Assembly: GCA_031401035.1 (NCBI GenBank)
Contig: JANNRA010000001.1
Location: 1-23,449, forward strand
Length of the DNA: 23,449 bases
Source of the DNA: JANNRA01 sp031401035
GTDB taxonomy: Bacteria; Desulfobacterota; Binatia; HRBIN30; CADEER01
Direction of reading: 5' to 3'
The notes beneath the pieces were generated by a model, which saw only the letters and a list, made by a program, of their open reading frames with translations, was not told where the DNA came from and made no database searches. The translations under genes and the position numbers were made by a program. Shown here piece after piece: positions 6,755 through 13,703 of the stretch (the stretch's first letter is position 1; each line of letters begins with the position of its first letter).

Positions 6755-7126
6755 ATGACTCGTTCCGTGTCTCCCAAGCCGCATCTCGCCGCGCTCGAGG
6801 AGTCGATGCTCGAGCGCCGGCAGCACCTGCTCAGCCAAGTCACGCGGCTCGAGGAGGATCTCGCCGGGCTGCAGCGCAACGCCGAGTCGGAACGGTTGGA
6901 ACGGGGCCAGGAGCGCGCCCTGGCCGGCGTGCTCGAACGCCTCGACGAGCACGATCGCAGCGAGGTCGCCGCCATCGACGCGGCGCTGGAGCGTATGCGC
7001 CACGGGCGGTTCGGCGTCTGCGACGGGTGTGGCGAGGCGATTCCGACGGCGCGGCTGCAGGCGGTGCCGACCGCCACGCTGTGCCGCGACTGCGCGCAGG
7101 CGCGCGAGGCGCCGTCGCGCCACTAG
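6755..7126 (+). CDS. DksA/TraR-family C4 zinc-finger protein
   Basis: 123 aa. An N-terminal coiled coil (about 12-82, LEESMLERRQHLLSQ and later heptads) is followed by a C4 zinc finger, CDGCG (Cys89, Cys92) and CRDC (Cys110, Cys113), with the family-typical FGVCDGCGEAIPTARLQAVPTATLC segment. DksA relatives bind the RNA polymerase secondary channel and mediate the stringent response with ppGpp. This protein is shorter than E. coli DksA and I see no clear DxxDxA tip motif in the hairpin, so it may be a TraR/YbiI-like paralogue rather than true DksA. The ATG at 6755 is chosen because AGGAAGG (6741-6747) lies 7 bases upstream; a GTG at 6752 is in frame. The PCMT fusion gene starts 17 bases later, suggesting an operon. 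Confidence 0.88.
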   Translation: MTRSVSPKPHLAALEESMLERRQHLLSQVTRLEEDLAGLQRNAESERLERGQERALAGVLERLDEHDRSEVAAIDAALERMRHGRFGVCDGCGEAIPTARLQAVPTATLCRDCAQAREAPSRH

Positions 7127-7143
7127 GCCGCCGGCGCGCCGTC

Positions 7144-9144
7144 ATGACGTCGAGCACCGCCGCGGACCGCGACCGCATGGTCGAACGGCACGTGGCGTCA
7201 CGCGGGATCCGCGACGCGGCGGTGTTGGCGGCCATGCGCAGCGTGCCGCGCGAGGCGTTCCTGTCGGCCGAGCTGGCGGAGTTCGCGTACCAGGATGCGC
7301 CCCTGCCCATCGAGGCGGGGCAGACCATCTCGCAGCCCTACGTCGTGGCGCTGATGGCGGAGGCGCTCGAGTTGGCGCCGCACGAGCGCGTGCTCGAGGT
7401 CGGGACGGGCTCCGGCTACGCCGCGGCGGTGCTGAGCCGCATTGCCGCCGAGGTCTACACGATCGAGCGTCACGCCGAGCTGGCCGAGTTGGCGGCGGGG
7501 CGCCTGTCGGAGATGGGCTACGGCAGCGTGCACGTCCTGCACGGCGACGGCACGCTCGGCTGGCCGGCGCACGCGCCGTACGACGCCATCGTCGTCGCGG
7601 CCGGCGGTCCACGGGTCCCCGAGGCGCTGCTGGCGCAGCTCAGCGTCGGCGGCCGCCTGGTGATCCCGATCGGCGCCACGCAGCGCACACAGGAGCTGGT
7701 GCGCATGCGCCGCACCGCCGACGGCTACGCCCGCGAGGACCTCGGCGGCGTGCGCTTCGTGCCCCTGATCGGCGCGCAGGGGTGGGATGCCGCGGCGGGC
7801 GCGCCGCCGCCGGCGCTCGGCAGGCCGCAGGCCAGCCGTCCCGACAGCGTGGTACGGCTGGTGCGCGAGGCAGCCGAACCGTTGGCCAGCATCGACGGCG
7901 GCGATCTCGATGCGCTGCTCGAGCGCATCGGCGACGCGCGCGTCGTCTGCCTCGGCGAGGCGACGCACGGGACGGCGGAGTTCTACCGCATGCGCGCGCG
8001 CATCACACGCGAGTTGGTCCTGCGCCGCGGCTTCACCATCGTCGCCGTCGAGGCCGACTGGCCGGACGCGGCGCGCGTCGACCAGTACGTGCGGCACGTC
8101 AGCGGGCCGCCGGCGCCGTGGGCGGCGTTCACGCGCTTTCCCACCTGGATGTGGCGCAACCGCGAGGTCGAGCAATTCGTCCAGTGGCTGCGTGCCCACA
8201 ATGCCGGCGTCGCGGCCCCCGAACGCCGTGTCGGCTTCCATGGGCTCGATCTGTACAGCCTCTACACCTCGATCGATGCCGTGCTGCGCTACCTCGACGA
8301 CGTGGACCCGGACGCGGCGCGGCTGGCGCGATCGCGCTACGGCAGCCTGAGCCCCTGGCAGGGCGATCCGGCCGCGTACGGCCGCGCGGTGGTGTCGGCC
8401 GGCTATCGCGCCTGCGAGGCACAGGTCGTCGCCATCTTGCGCGACCTGCTCGACCGGCGCCTCGCCTACCAACGGCACGATGGCGAACGCTATCTCGACG
8501 CCCTGCAGAACGCCCGCCTGGTCGCCTCGGCCGAGCAGTACTACCGCGCCATGTATTACGGCTCGCGTCAGTCGTGGAACCTGCGCGACCGCCACATGTT
8601 CGAGACTCTGCAGGTCTTGCTCGCCTTCCGCGGCGCCGATGCCAGAGCGGTGGTGTGGGAGCACAATTCGCATGTCGGCGACGCCACGGCGACCGAGATG
8701 GGGGCGCGCGGCGAACTCAACGTCGGCCAACTGGCGCGCGCCGCGTTCGGCGCCGACGCCTACCTCGTCGGATTCGGCACCGACCGCGGTACGGTGGCGG
8801 CGGCGAGCGAGTGGGGCGGTCCGCTGCAGACGATGCATGTGCGCCCGGCACACCCGGACAGCTACGAGTGGCTGTGCCACGCCACCGGCGTCGAGGCGTT
8901 TCTGCTGGCGCTGCGGCAACCGCGCCACCCGGCGCTGCGCGAGGAACTCGGCCCGGCCCGCCTGGAGCGCGCGATCGGCGTCATCTATCGGCCGGAGTCG
9001 GAGCGCGCCAGCCACTACTTCCAGGCCGTGCTACCGCAGCAGTTCGACGAGTACATCTGGTTCGACGACACCAGCGCGGTGACGCCGCTGGAGCGCGCCG
9101 CGTCCGGCGGTGGCGTGCCCGACACCTACCCGTTCGGCCTGTAA
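7144..9144 (+). CDS. Fusion: protein-L-isoaspartate O-methyltransferase + erythromycin esterase-like domain
   Basis: 666 aa, two domains. Residues 1-212 are a full PCMT: the substrate-loop segment GQTISQPYVVALM (59-71), SAM motif I VLEVGTGSGYAAAVL (83-97), YTIERHAELA, and DAIVVAAGGPRVPEALLAQL with GGRLVIPIG. PCMT methylates isoaspartyl residues in damaged proteins to start their repair. Residues about 240-650 are an erythromycin esterase (Ere) family domain with GEATHGT (Glu272, His275), VAVEADWP (Glu303) and VVWEHNSHVGDA (His507, His510), matching the catalytic Glu/His set of EreA/EreB. A roughly 25-residue Ala/Pro-rich linker joins them. The family has many members that do not cleave macrolides, so resistance should not be assumed. 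The ATG at 7144 is chosen because it starts the PCMT fold; the frame stays open upstream only as an overlap with the DksA-like gene. No signal peptide: cytoplasmic. Confidence 0.93.
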   Translation: MTSSTAADRDRMVERHVASRGIRDAAVLAAMRSVPREAFLSAELAEFAYQDAPLPIEAGQTISQPYVVALMAEALELAPHERVLEVGTGSGYAAAVLSRIAAEVYTIERHAELAELAAGRLSEMGYGSVHVLHGDGTLGWPAHAPYDAIVVAAGGPRVPEALLAQLSVGGRLVIPIGATQRTQELVRMRRTADGYAREDLGGVRFVPLIGAQGWDAAAGAPPPALGRPQASRPDSVVRLVREAAEPLASIDGGDLDALLERIGDARVVCLGEATHGTAEFYRMRARITRELVLRRGFTIVAVEADWPDAARVDQYVRHVSGPPAPWAAFTRFPTWMWRNREVEQFVQWLRAHNAGVAAPERRVGFHGLDLYSLYTSIDAVLRYLDDVDPDAARLARSRYGSLSPWQGDPAAYGRAVVSAGYRACEAQVVAILRDLLDRRLAYQRHDGERYLDALQNARLVASAEQYYRAMYYGSRQSWNLRDRHMFETLQVLLAFRGADARAVVWEHNSHVGDATATEMGARGELNVGQLARAAFGADAYLVGFGTDRGTVAAASEWGGPLQTMHVRPAHPDSYEWLCHATGVEAFLLALRQPRHPALREELGPARLERAIGVIYRPESERASHYFQAVLPQQFDEYIWFDDTSAVTPLERAASGGGVPDTYPFGL

Positions 9145-9190
9145 CGTCGACGCGCGGGCGCCGGCGTCCCCGGTTCGTCGCTGCGAATGC

Positions 9191-9212
9191 CGTTTCCCAC
9201 GCGTGCGAAACG
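9191..9212. promoter_or_regulatory. 22-base near-perfect palindrome upstream of the coiled-coil protein gene
   Basis: CGTTTC-CCACGCGTGC-GAAACG is self-complementary except for one mismatched pair (9197/9206 region). It lies 47 bases after the PCMT fusion stop and 91 bases ahead of the next ATG, so it could be an operator for the next gene or a short hairpin ending the upstream transcript. No T-tract follows. Confidence 0.35.
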
Positions 9213-9302
9213 CGGCCGACGCAGGAGCGCATCGCGCCTGACGCAGTTACGCCAGCGTGGCTGGCCGGGAAATTGGAACAGACTGTGGCAGAGGAGGAAT
9301 CC

Positions 9303-9716
9303 ATGGCCACCAAGAAAGCCACGAAGCGAACCACGTCCAGAACCCGACGGGTTGCCAAGCCGGTTGGACGCGTGCCGATGCCGCGCGAGGTCCGTGCGGC
9401 GGTGACGGAGATGCGTCGCGGCGCGGGACATCTGGACAAATCGATCGCCGATCTGCGCGCCGGGTTGATGCGCGCCGAGCGCACCATCGAGACCGACGCG
9501 CGCCGTCGCATCCGCGCGTTGCGCAGCGAGGGGCGCACGCAGCTCAAGGAGTTGCAGGGAAAGCAGCGCGAGGTTGGGCAGCTGTTGAAGCGCTTGTCGG
9601 TCGCCGCTGGGGAGTCCTGGCGTGACCTCAAGCGTGGCGGCGATACGATGATTGCCGACGCGCGGCGCACCGCCGCCGCGGTTGGCAAGCGTTTTCAGGC
9701 CGCGATCAAGAGCTGA
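9303..9716 (+). CDS. Small basic coiled-coil protein (phasin/histone-like, unknown function)
   Basis: 137 aa. The first ~24 residues are a Lys/Arg/Thr tail (MATKKATKRTTSRTRR) like those of histone H1-like or Ala/Lys-rich DNA-binding proteins. The rest is predicted to be almost wholly alpha-helical with heptad patterning (RGAGHLDKSIADLRAGLMR, LKELQGKQREVGQLLKRL). No enzymatic motif, Cys or signal peptide is present. It could be a nucleoid-associated or phasin-like protein; I do not recognise a defined family. The start is certain: GAGGAGGA (9291-9298) lies 4 bases ahead of the ATG at 9303, one of the strongest ribosome binding sites in the window, implying high expression. The HPF gene follows 60 bases later on the same strand with an equally strong site. 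Confidence 0.78.
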   Translation: MATKKATKRTTSRTRRVAKPVGRVPMPREVRAAVTEMRRGAGHLDKSIADLRAGLMRAERTIETDARRRIRALRSEGRTQLKELQGKQREVGQLLKRLSVAAGESWRDLKRGGDTMIADARRTAAAVGKRFQAAIKS

Positions 9717-9776
9717 GCACTGTCGCGCCGAGCGCTTGGCGCGCGGGGCGCGGCGGGGTGAAGGAGGAGTCGGGTC

Positions 9777-10127
9777 ATGTCAGTGCCGCTGCAAATCACC
9801 TTCCGCGATATGGAACCATCCGCGGCCATTGAAGAACGCATTCGCGCTCGCGCCGCGCAGCTGGAGCGTTTCGAAGACCGCATTACCGACTGCCACGTGG
9901 TGGTGCAGGCGCCGCATCATCACCAACTGCACGGGGGCGTATTCCAGGTCCATGTCGATCTGACCGTCCCGGGGGCGCATGTGGTGGCCAACCGCCATCC
10001 GGACGCCAAGCACTCGCACGAGGACGTCTACGTCGCCGTGCGCGACGCCTTCGACGCGGCGCGCCGGCAGCTGGAGGATCATGTGCGGCGGCAGCGCGGC
10101 GCGGTGAAGACGCGCGCACCGAGTTGA
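9777..10127 (+). CDS. hpf: HPF/RaiA-family ribosome hibernation factor
   Basis: 116 aa, the short single-domain form of the S30AE/HPF/RaiA family, which binds the decoding centre of the 30S subunit in stationary phase to protect or silence ribosomes. The beta-alpha-beta-beta-beta-alpha order is visible: LQITFRDMEPSAAIEERIRARAAQLERF, then DCHVVVQAP, FQVHVDLTVPGAHVVAN, and the C-terminal helix DVYVAVRDAFDAARRQLEDHVRRQRG. His-rich turns (HHHQLHG, HPDAKHSHED) are characteristic of the deltaproteobacterial-type members. There is no long-HPF dimerisation domain. AAGGAGGAG (9761-9769) gives a strong ribosome binding site 7 bases from the ATG. It ends the plus-strand cluster that begins with the DksA-like gene; a strong G/C hairpin follows 13 bases after its stop. 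Confidence 0.93.
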   Translation: MSVPLQITFRDMEPSAAIEERIRARAAQLERFEDRITDCHVVVQAPHHHQLHGGVFQVHVDLTVPGAHVVANRHPDAKHSHEDVYVAVRDAFDAARRQLEDHVRRQRGAVKTRAPS

Positions 10128-10140
10128 TCCGGTACATGCG

Positions 10141-10171
10141 GGAGGGGGCGGGGGGCCCCCCCGTCCCCTCC
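10141..10171. terminator. G/C hairpin between convergent hpf and phoD genes
   Basis: GGAGGGGGCGGGGGG (10141-10155) pairs with CCCCCCCGTCCCCTCC (10156-10171) with a single mismatch and almost no loop. It lies 13 bases after the HPF stop and 5 bases after the PhoD stop on the other strand, so it could end both transcripts. No T-tract is seen on either side, so a role as mRNA 3'-end protection is as likely as intrinsic termination. Confidence 0.5.
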
Positions 10172-10176
10172 TCACC

Positions 10177-10815
10177 TCACGGTGCGGCGAGGACCGTGAA
10201 CGTCTTCAGCGCGGCGCCGGTCGCGTCGCGGTAGGTCACTGTCGCCTGCGTCGTGCTGGCGTCGATCAGGCCGTAGTTGAAGCGGTCGGTATCGAAGTAC
10301 GAGATGGTGGTGAAGAGCGCCGGCAGGCTCGGCACCAGGCCGGCGACCGCCGCCGGCAGCTCGCGATAGATCGGGTCCATGCCGATGGCACCGGCGACGA
10401 ACTCGCGGATGATCGGCGGCGTCGCCGAGCCGACCTGGTCGTTGACGATCAGCGCGTGGATGTCGGTCGACAGGAAGATCACGTTCTTGATGTCGTTCAG
10501 CTTGATGAAGTCGATCATCTCCTGCCGCTCGGCGGCGTAGCCCTCCCAGCGGTCGTAGGGCAGGAAGAGCAGGCTCGAGATGAGCGGGCCGTTCATGATG
10601 AACTTGAACGTCGCGGTCGAGGTGAGCAGCCCGTTCTTCAGCCAGGCCTTCTGCGTTGCGCCGAGGTAGGTGCGGGCCGGGTTGTTGAGTTCGGTCACGC
10701 AGGCGCCGGCGGGCAGCGTCACCGGCTTGCCGGCGCTGAGGCAGGCCGGTTCCGTGATATACTCCTGCGGTACTGGCGGTCGTCGATGAGGAAGAACTCC
10801 GCCGCCTGGCCCCAC
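10177..10815 (-). CDS. PhoD-like phosphatase, C-terminal part (after frameshift)
   Basis: This frame holds the rest of the PhoD-like metallophosphatase begun upstream at 12422. Homologous sequence resumes at EYITEPACLSAG (from 10764 downward) and continues through ARTYLGATQKAWLKNGL, the YDRWEGYAAERQEMIDFI helix, and the metal-binding strand NVIFLSTDIHALIV with Asp118 and His120 of this frame. The first 17 codons from the ATG at 10815 overlap the N-terminal fragment in another frame, have no ribosome binding site and are not homologous, so independent translation is unlikely. Adding one base near 10765 would join both parts into a protein of about 748 aa. Either the gene is broken or the assembly has a one-base error. 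Confidence 0.7.
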   Translation of the reverse strand: MGPGGGVLPHRRPPVPQEYITEPACLSAGKPVTLPAGACVTELNNPARTYLGATQKAWLKNGLLTSTATFKFIMNGPLISSLLFLPYDRWEGYAAERQEMIDFIKLNDIKNVIFLSTDIHALIVNDQVGSATPPIIREFVAGAIGMDPIYRELPAAVAGLVPSLPALFTTISYFDTDRFNYGLIDASTTQATVTYRDATGAALKTFTVLAAP

Positions 10816-12422
10816 TGAAAGTCACGGTACAGCTGCATGGGATCGCCGCCGTTGTCGCGCATCGGCAGGTAGTCGCGGAAGGCGGCGTTGCCGGCCGCCA
10901 TCTGCGCCTGCAGCGCCGGGCTGGGGTCGGTGCCGTAGAAGTCGTTCGTCACTTCGTGGTCGTCCCAGATCGACACCGTGCCGGTGTTCGCCAGCACGTT
11001 GCGCATCGAGGCGTCGTCGCGGTTCTCCTTGTACTTGGTGTGGTAGTCGGCCCGCACCGTCGCGACGCCGCTGCCGCTGCGCGGATCGTCGCCGTAGATG
11101 ACATCACCGACGTAGAGGAACAGGTCGGGGGCGTCGCCGAGGATCGAATCGAGCACCGTGTAGGGCTTGAAGTAGGCGTTGGCGTCGCCGGTCGAGACGA
11201 AGCGTACCGGGTCGGTTGCGGCGACCGCCGGGGCGGTGCGAATGCGGCCGACACGGCTCACGTTCGGGGCCTGGGTGAAGCGATAGAAATACTGGGTGGC
11301 GGCAGTCAGGCCGGTGACGTCTGTTTTCACCGTGTTGTCGCCCACCACGCTCGGCACGAGACCGGCCTGCGTGTCGACGATGGCGGCGAAGTCCGCGTCG
11401 GTGGCCACCTCGAGCGTCACGAGGCCGGGACCATCGGTGCGCGTCCAGGCGATCAAGGCGGTGTCGGTGGCGTCGCCTGCGGCGACGCCGTAGGAGAACG
11501 GCGTCGCCTCGGGCATCGGGAAGACCATGTCCGCGCCGGCATCGGCGCTGGCGGCGGCGGCGGCGGCGATGCAGCGGAAGGCCTTGATGTCGTCGGTCAG
11601 CCCGGCGTCGAAGCGGTCGAACGTCAGGTTGGCGAAGGTCGTGGCGCCGTCGCGCTCGCAGGGGAAGCCGAAGTCCTTGGCGGCGTCGGTCACCTCGGCT
11701 GGCGAGCAGACGGCCAGCACCTTGTCGCGGAACTTGCTCAGGTCCTTGTCGAGCGCGGCGCGCGTCTTGTCATCCGGGCAGGGCCCGGCGAGCTTGCCGG
11801 CAGCGAGCTTCTTGGCGCAGTTACGCTTGCGGTTGAGGCGCTTGCTGGCGTAGCCGCGGCTCTCCTTGGCGAGCGTCTCCTGGCAGGTGCGCGTCGTCGC
11901 ATTGGCCAGCACGCCGGTGGCGTCGTACACCGTCGTCAGCAGGCGCGCGGCGTTGACGCCGTGTGCCTCGTCGACGATGCAGGCCGCGACGTCGGCCACC
12001 GCCAGGGCGGCGGTGGTGCCGCACGGCAGGCCGAGAACGACGGCGCTGGGAATCGGATCACTGCACTTGGCGCCGATCTTCTTCTCCACCTTGGCGGCCG
12101 CGGACTGCAGCTTGTCGGCGACCTTGGCGTCGAGCATCGGGGTGGCGAGGCAACTGCCGCCCGGGCAGTCGTCGGCGGCGCCGCAGGCCAGTCCGGCGTT
12201 GTCGCCGCCGCCGCAGCGCTGCGGCCGGCACTCGACGGTCGGCGCGACGCTGCCGTCGGCGCGGTCGTCCTCGCATCCCGCCACCGTCTGGACGTGCGAC
12301 TTGAAGTATCCGCGCGCCGACTTGGCGATGGCGTCCGCGCACTTCAGTTCATCGGTCGACAGCGCCGCTGCGGCGTGCGCCGCCATCAGCGCGCAGGCTA
12401 CCGCGAGAATGGTCGTTCGCAT
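10719..12422 (-). CDS. PhoD-like phosphatase with tandem Cys-rich leader modules, N-terminal part (frameshifted)
   Basis: 567 aa. Residues 1-20 are a Sec signal peptide. Residues about 22-165 and 174-290 are two diverged copies of one Cys-rich module: KCADAIAKSARGYF...C aligns with TCQETLAKESRGYA...C, and KIGAKCSDP...VLGLPC aligns with KVLAVCSPA...DFGFPC. The first copy has an extra CRPQRCGGGDNAGLACGA insert. PhoD phosphatase begins near 305 (FSYGVAAGDATDTALIAWTR), with metal-ligand motifs TGDANAYF, YVGDVIYGDD (436-445) and IWDDHEVTND (485-494). The frame is lost after DDRQYR (552), followed by 15 unrelated residues and a stop. PhoD enzymes are exported Ca/Fe-dependent phosphodiesterases or monoesterases that release phosphate. 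GGAGGGGGGG directly ahead of the ATG at 12422 fixes the start over an in-frame ATG at 12455. Confidence 0.85.
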   Translation of the reverse strand: MRTTILAVACALMAAHAAAALSTDELKCADAIAKSARGYFKSHVQTVAGCEDDRADGSVAPTVECRPQRCGGGDNAGLACGAADDCPGGSCLATPMLDAKVADKLQSAAAKVEKKIGAKCSDPIPSAVVLGLPCGTTAALAVADVAACIVDEAHGVNAARLLTTVYDATGVLANATTRTCQETLAKESRGYASKRLNRKRNCAKKLAAGKLAGPCPDDKTRAALDKDLSKFRDKVLAVCSPAEVTDAAKDFGFPCERDGATTFANLTFDRFDAGLTDDIKAFRCIAAAAAASADAGADMVFPMPEATPFSYGVAAGDATDTALIAWTRTDGPGLVTLEVATDADFAAIVDTQAGLVPSVVGDNTVKTDVTGLTAATQYFYRFTQAPNVSRVGRIRTAPAVAATDPVRFVSTGDANAYFKPYTVLDSILGDAPDLFLYVGDVIYGDDPRSGSGVATVRADYHTKYKENRDDASMRNVLANTGTVSIWDDHEVTNDFYGTDPSPALQAQMAAGNAAFRDYLPMRDNGGDPMQLYRDFQWGQAAEFFLIDDRQYRRSISRNRPASAPASR

Positions 12423-12574
12423 GAACCCCCCCTCCGAATCCGAGTCTGCCAGCATTGCTAGCGCGATGCCGAGGGGGAACGCCTGGAGAAGATTTCAGCG
12501 CCGGGGGATCGTCAGCCAGCAGGCGGAGGAGGATCGTCGCGCCCCGGCCGGCTCCCGGCGTACCGCCAGCGCCG

Positions 12575-13339
12575 CTAGCCGAGCATGATCATGCCGCCGT
12601 CGACCGGGATCACCTGACCGGTGACCATCTTCGAGTCGTCGGAGGCGAGCCAGACCGCCGTGCCGGCCAGGTCCTCCGGCTCGAGCGGTTTCTTGATCGC
12701 CATCATCATGTTGACGATCATCTCCATGATCTCGGGCGGCACGCTCTGCTTGGTCGCGTCGGTCAGCGTCGGGCCCGGGGCGATGGCGTTGACGCGCACG
12801 CCGGAGACGCCGACGGCGCCGGCCATGAAGTGGGTCATGGCGTTGATCGCCGCCTTGGTGACGCTGTAGTGGAACGACGCCAGCCCGTCGGGCATCGGCA
12901 TGGTCGGATGCATCCAGGCGGCGCTCGACGACTGGTTGATGATCGAGCCGCTGCCCTGCTGCTCCATGTACGGCCACACCGCCCGGCACATGAGCCAGGT
13001 GCCGAAGTAGTTCACGTCGAAGATCTTCTTCAGGTAGGCGAAGCTCGAGTTGAAATTGTCGATGCCGTAGAAGATCGCCGCATTGTTGATCAGCACGTCG
13101 ATGCGGCCGAAGCGGTCGTGCACGACCTTGGCATGGCGCAGCGTGTCCTCTTCGCTCGACACGTCGAGCGGTTCGAAGACGGCGCCGTGGCCGATCGCCG
13201 CCGCCACCGCCTGCCCCTTCTCGACGTTGATGTCGGCGACCACCACCGTGGCGCCCTCGCGGGCGAAGCGCTGCGCATAGGCTTCGCCGATTCCCTGTCC
13301 CGCGCCGGTGATGATGGACACTTTTCCCTGCAGTCTCAT
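12575..13339 (-). CDS. SDR-family oxidoreductase (NAD-type)
   Basis: 254 aa classical short-chain dehydrogenase/reductase. The cofactor glycine motif is TGAGQGIG (11-18), Asp36 ends strand 2 (VVVADIN) and points to NAD(H) rather than NADP(H), NNAA is at 85-88, the catalytic Ser lies in QSSSA (136-140) and YSVTK (158-162) supplies Tyr158 and Lys162. APGPTLTD follows, and the chain ends with the usual PVDGGMIMLG. An unusually Met-rich loop (EIMEMIVNMMMAIKK, 203-217) forms the substrate lid, suggesting a hydrophobic substrate. GGGGGAG lies ahead of the ATG at 13339. It is transcribed toward the PhoD-like gene with a 152 base gap. Substrate is unknown; alcohol, hydroxyacyl or steroid oxidation is typical of the family. 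Confidence 0.92.
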   Translation of the reverse strand: MRLQGKVSIITGAGQGIGEAYAQRFAREGATVVVADINVEKGQAVAAAIGHGAVFEPLDVSSEEDTLRHAKVVHDRFGRIDVLINNAAIFYGIDNFNSSFAYLKKIFDVNYFGTWLMCRAVWPYMEQQGSGSIINQSSSAAWMHPTMPMPDGLASFHYSVTKAAINAMTHFMAGAVGVSGVRVNAIAPGPTLTDATKQSVPPEIMEMIVNMMMAIKKPLEPEDLAGTAVWLASDDSKMVTGQVIPVDGGMIMLG

Positions 13340-13445
13340 GCGGCTCCCCCGTGCTGTTCGCGGTCAGATCCCCTCTCGCGGCGGGACAGGGGACCCCTAG
13401 TTCCACAGTGCTTGGAAGCGCGCAACGGCGCGTGCCGCTCCCCGG

Positions 13446-13469
13446 CGAGCTGCTAGTACTAGCAGCTCG
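13446..13469. repeat. 24-base perfect palindrome abutting the compound repeat
   Basis: A perfect self-complementary sequence centred at 13457/13458 with core GCTGCTAGTACTAGCAGC and CGA/TCG ends. Its last two bases are the first two of the left 14-base terminal repeat. It lies about 106 bases upstream of the SDR start on the minus strand and could be a hairpin, an operator or part of a mobile repeat. Confidence 0.85.
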
Positions 13470-13698
13470 TTGAAAAGCCCTCGATCTCGCATCGGGCCAA
13501 TATTCCCTCTCCCGCATTGCTCGCGGGAGAGGGGGAGGGTGAGGGTTCCGCCAGCGGGCCCATGGGCCCGCTCGGGCTTGCCGCGCAAGGCCGCTCAGGG
13601 AGCGGAACCCTCACCTCAATCCTCTCCCGCGAGTCATGCGGGAGAGGAGGTCAGAGGGCTCGTTGGTGGCTGAAGGAGCGGCGCAGGGCTTTTCAACG
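13468..13698. repeat. 231-base nested inverted-repeat element (REP/BIME- or MITE-like)
   Basis: Perfect 14-base terminal inverted repeats, CGTTGAAAAGCCCT (13468-13481) and AGGGCTTTTCAACG (13685-13698), bound the element. Inside, a 47-base arm (13505-13551) recurs inverted at 13602-13648 with about 39 of 47 matches. Each arm contains its own hairpin (CCCTCTCCCGC/GCGGGAGAGGG at 13505-13533; CCTCTCCCGC/GCGGGAGAGG at 13621-13647) and a perfect 14-base end GGTGAGGGTTCCGC. A 20-base perfect palindrome (13553-13572, core GGGCCCATGGGCCC) lies between the arms. The whole fills the only gene-free stretch over 300 bases (13340-13703). Short frames crossing it read like the spurious SRERGRVRV peptides such repeats give. 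No transposase is present. A non-autonomous or REP-type element is inferred. Confidence 0.85.
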
Positions 13699-13703
13699 GG
13701 CGG

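Noticed and set aside
7144..9144. Calling this gene a macrolide-resistance determinant
   Set aside because: The Ere family is broad; catalytic residues alone do not show macrolide hydrolysis, and the PCMT fusion and gene context point to housekeeping.
7029..9302. Long plus-frame reading that would fuse ~758 residues to the basic coiled-coil protein
   Set aside because: The upstream part is an Arg/Gly-rich shadow of the PCMT fusion gene; only the portion after the strong ribosome binding site and ATG at 9303 looks real.
10719..10815. Programmed ribosomal frameshift in the PhoD-like gene
   Set aside because: No slippery heptamer and no stop codon at the shift site; a lost base or sequencing error is simpler.
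13397..13673. Short frames (63-67 codons) across the compound repeat
   Set aside because: They encode SRE(R/Q)GRG-like peptides that arise from the CTCTCCCGC hairpins; no ribosome binding sites or family resemblance.
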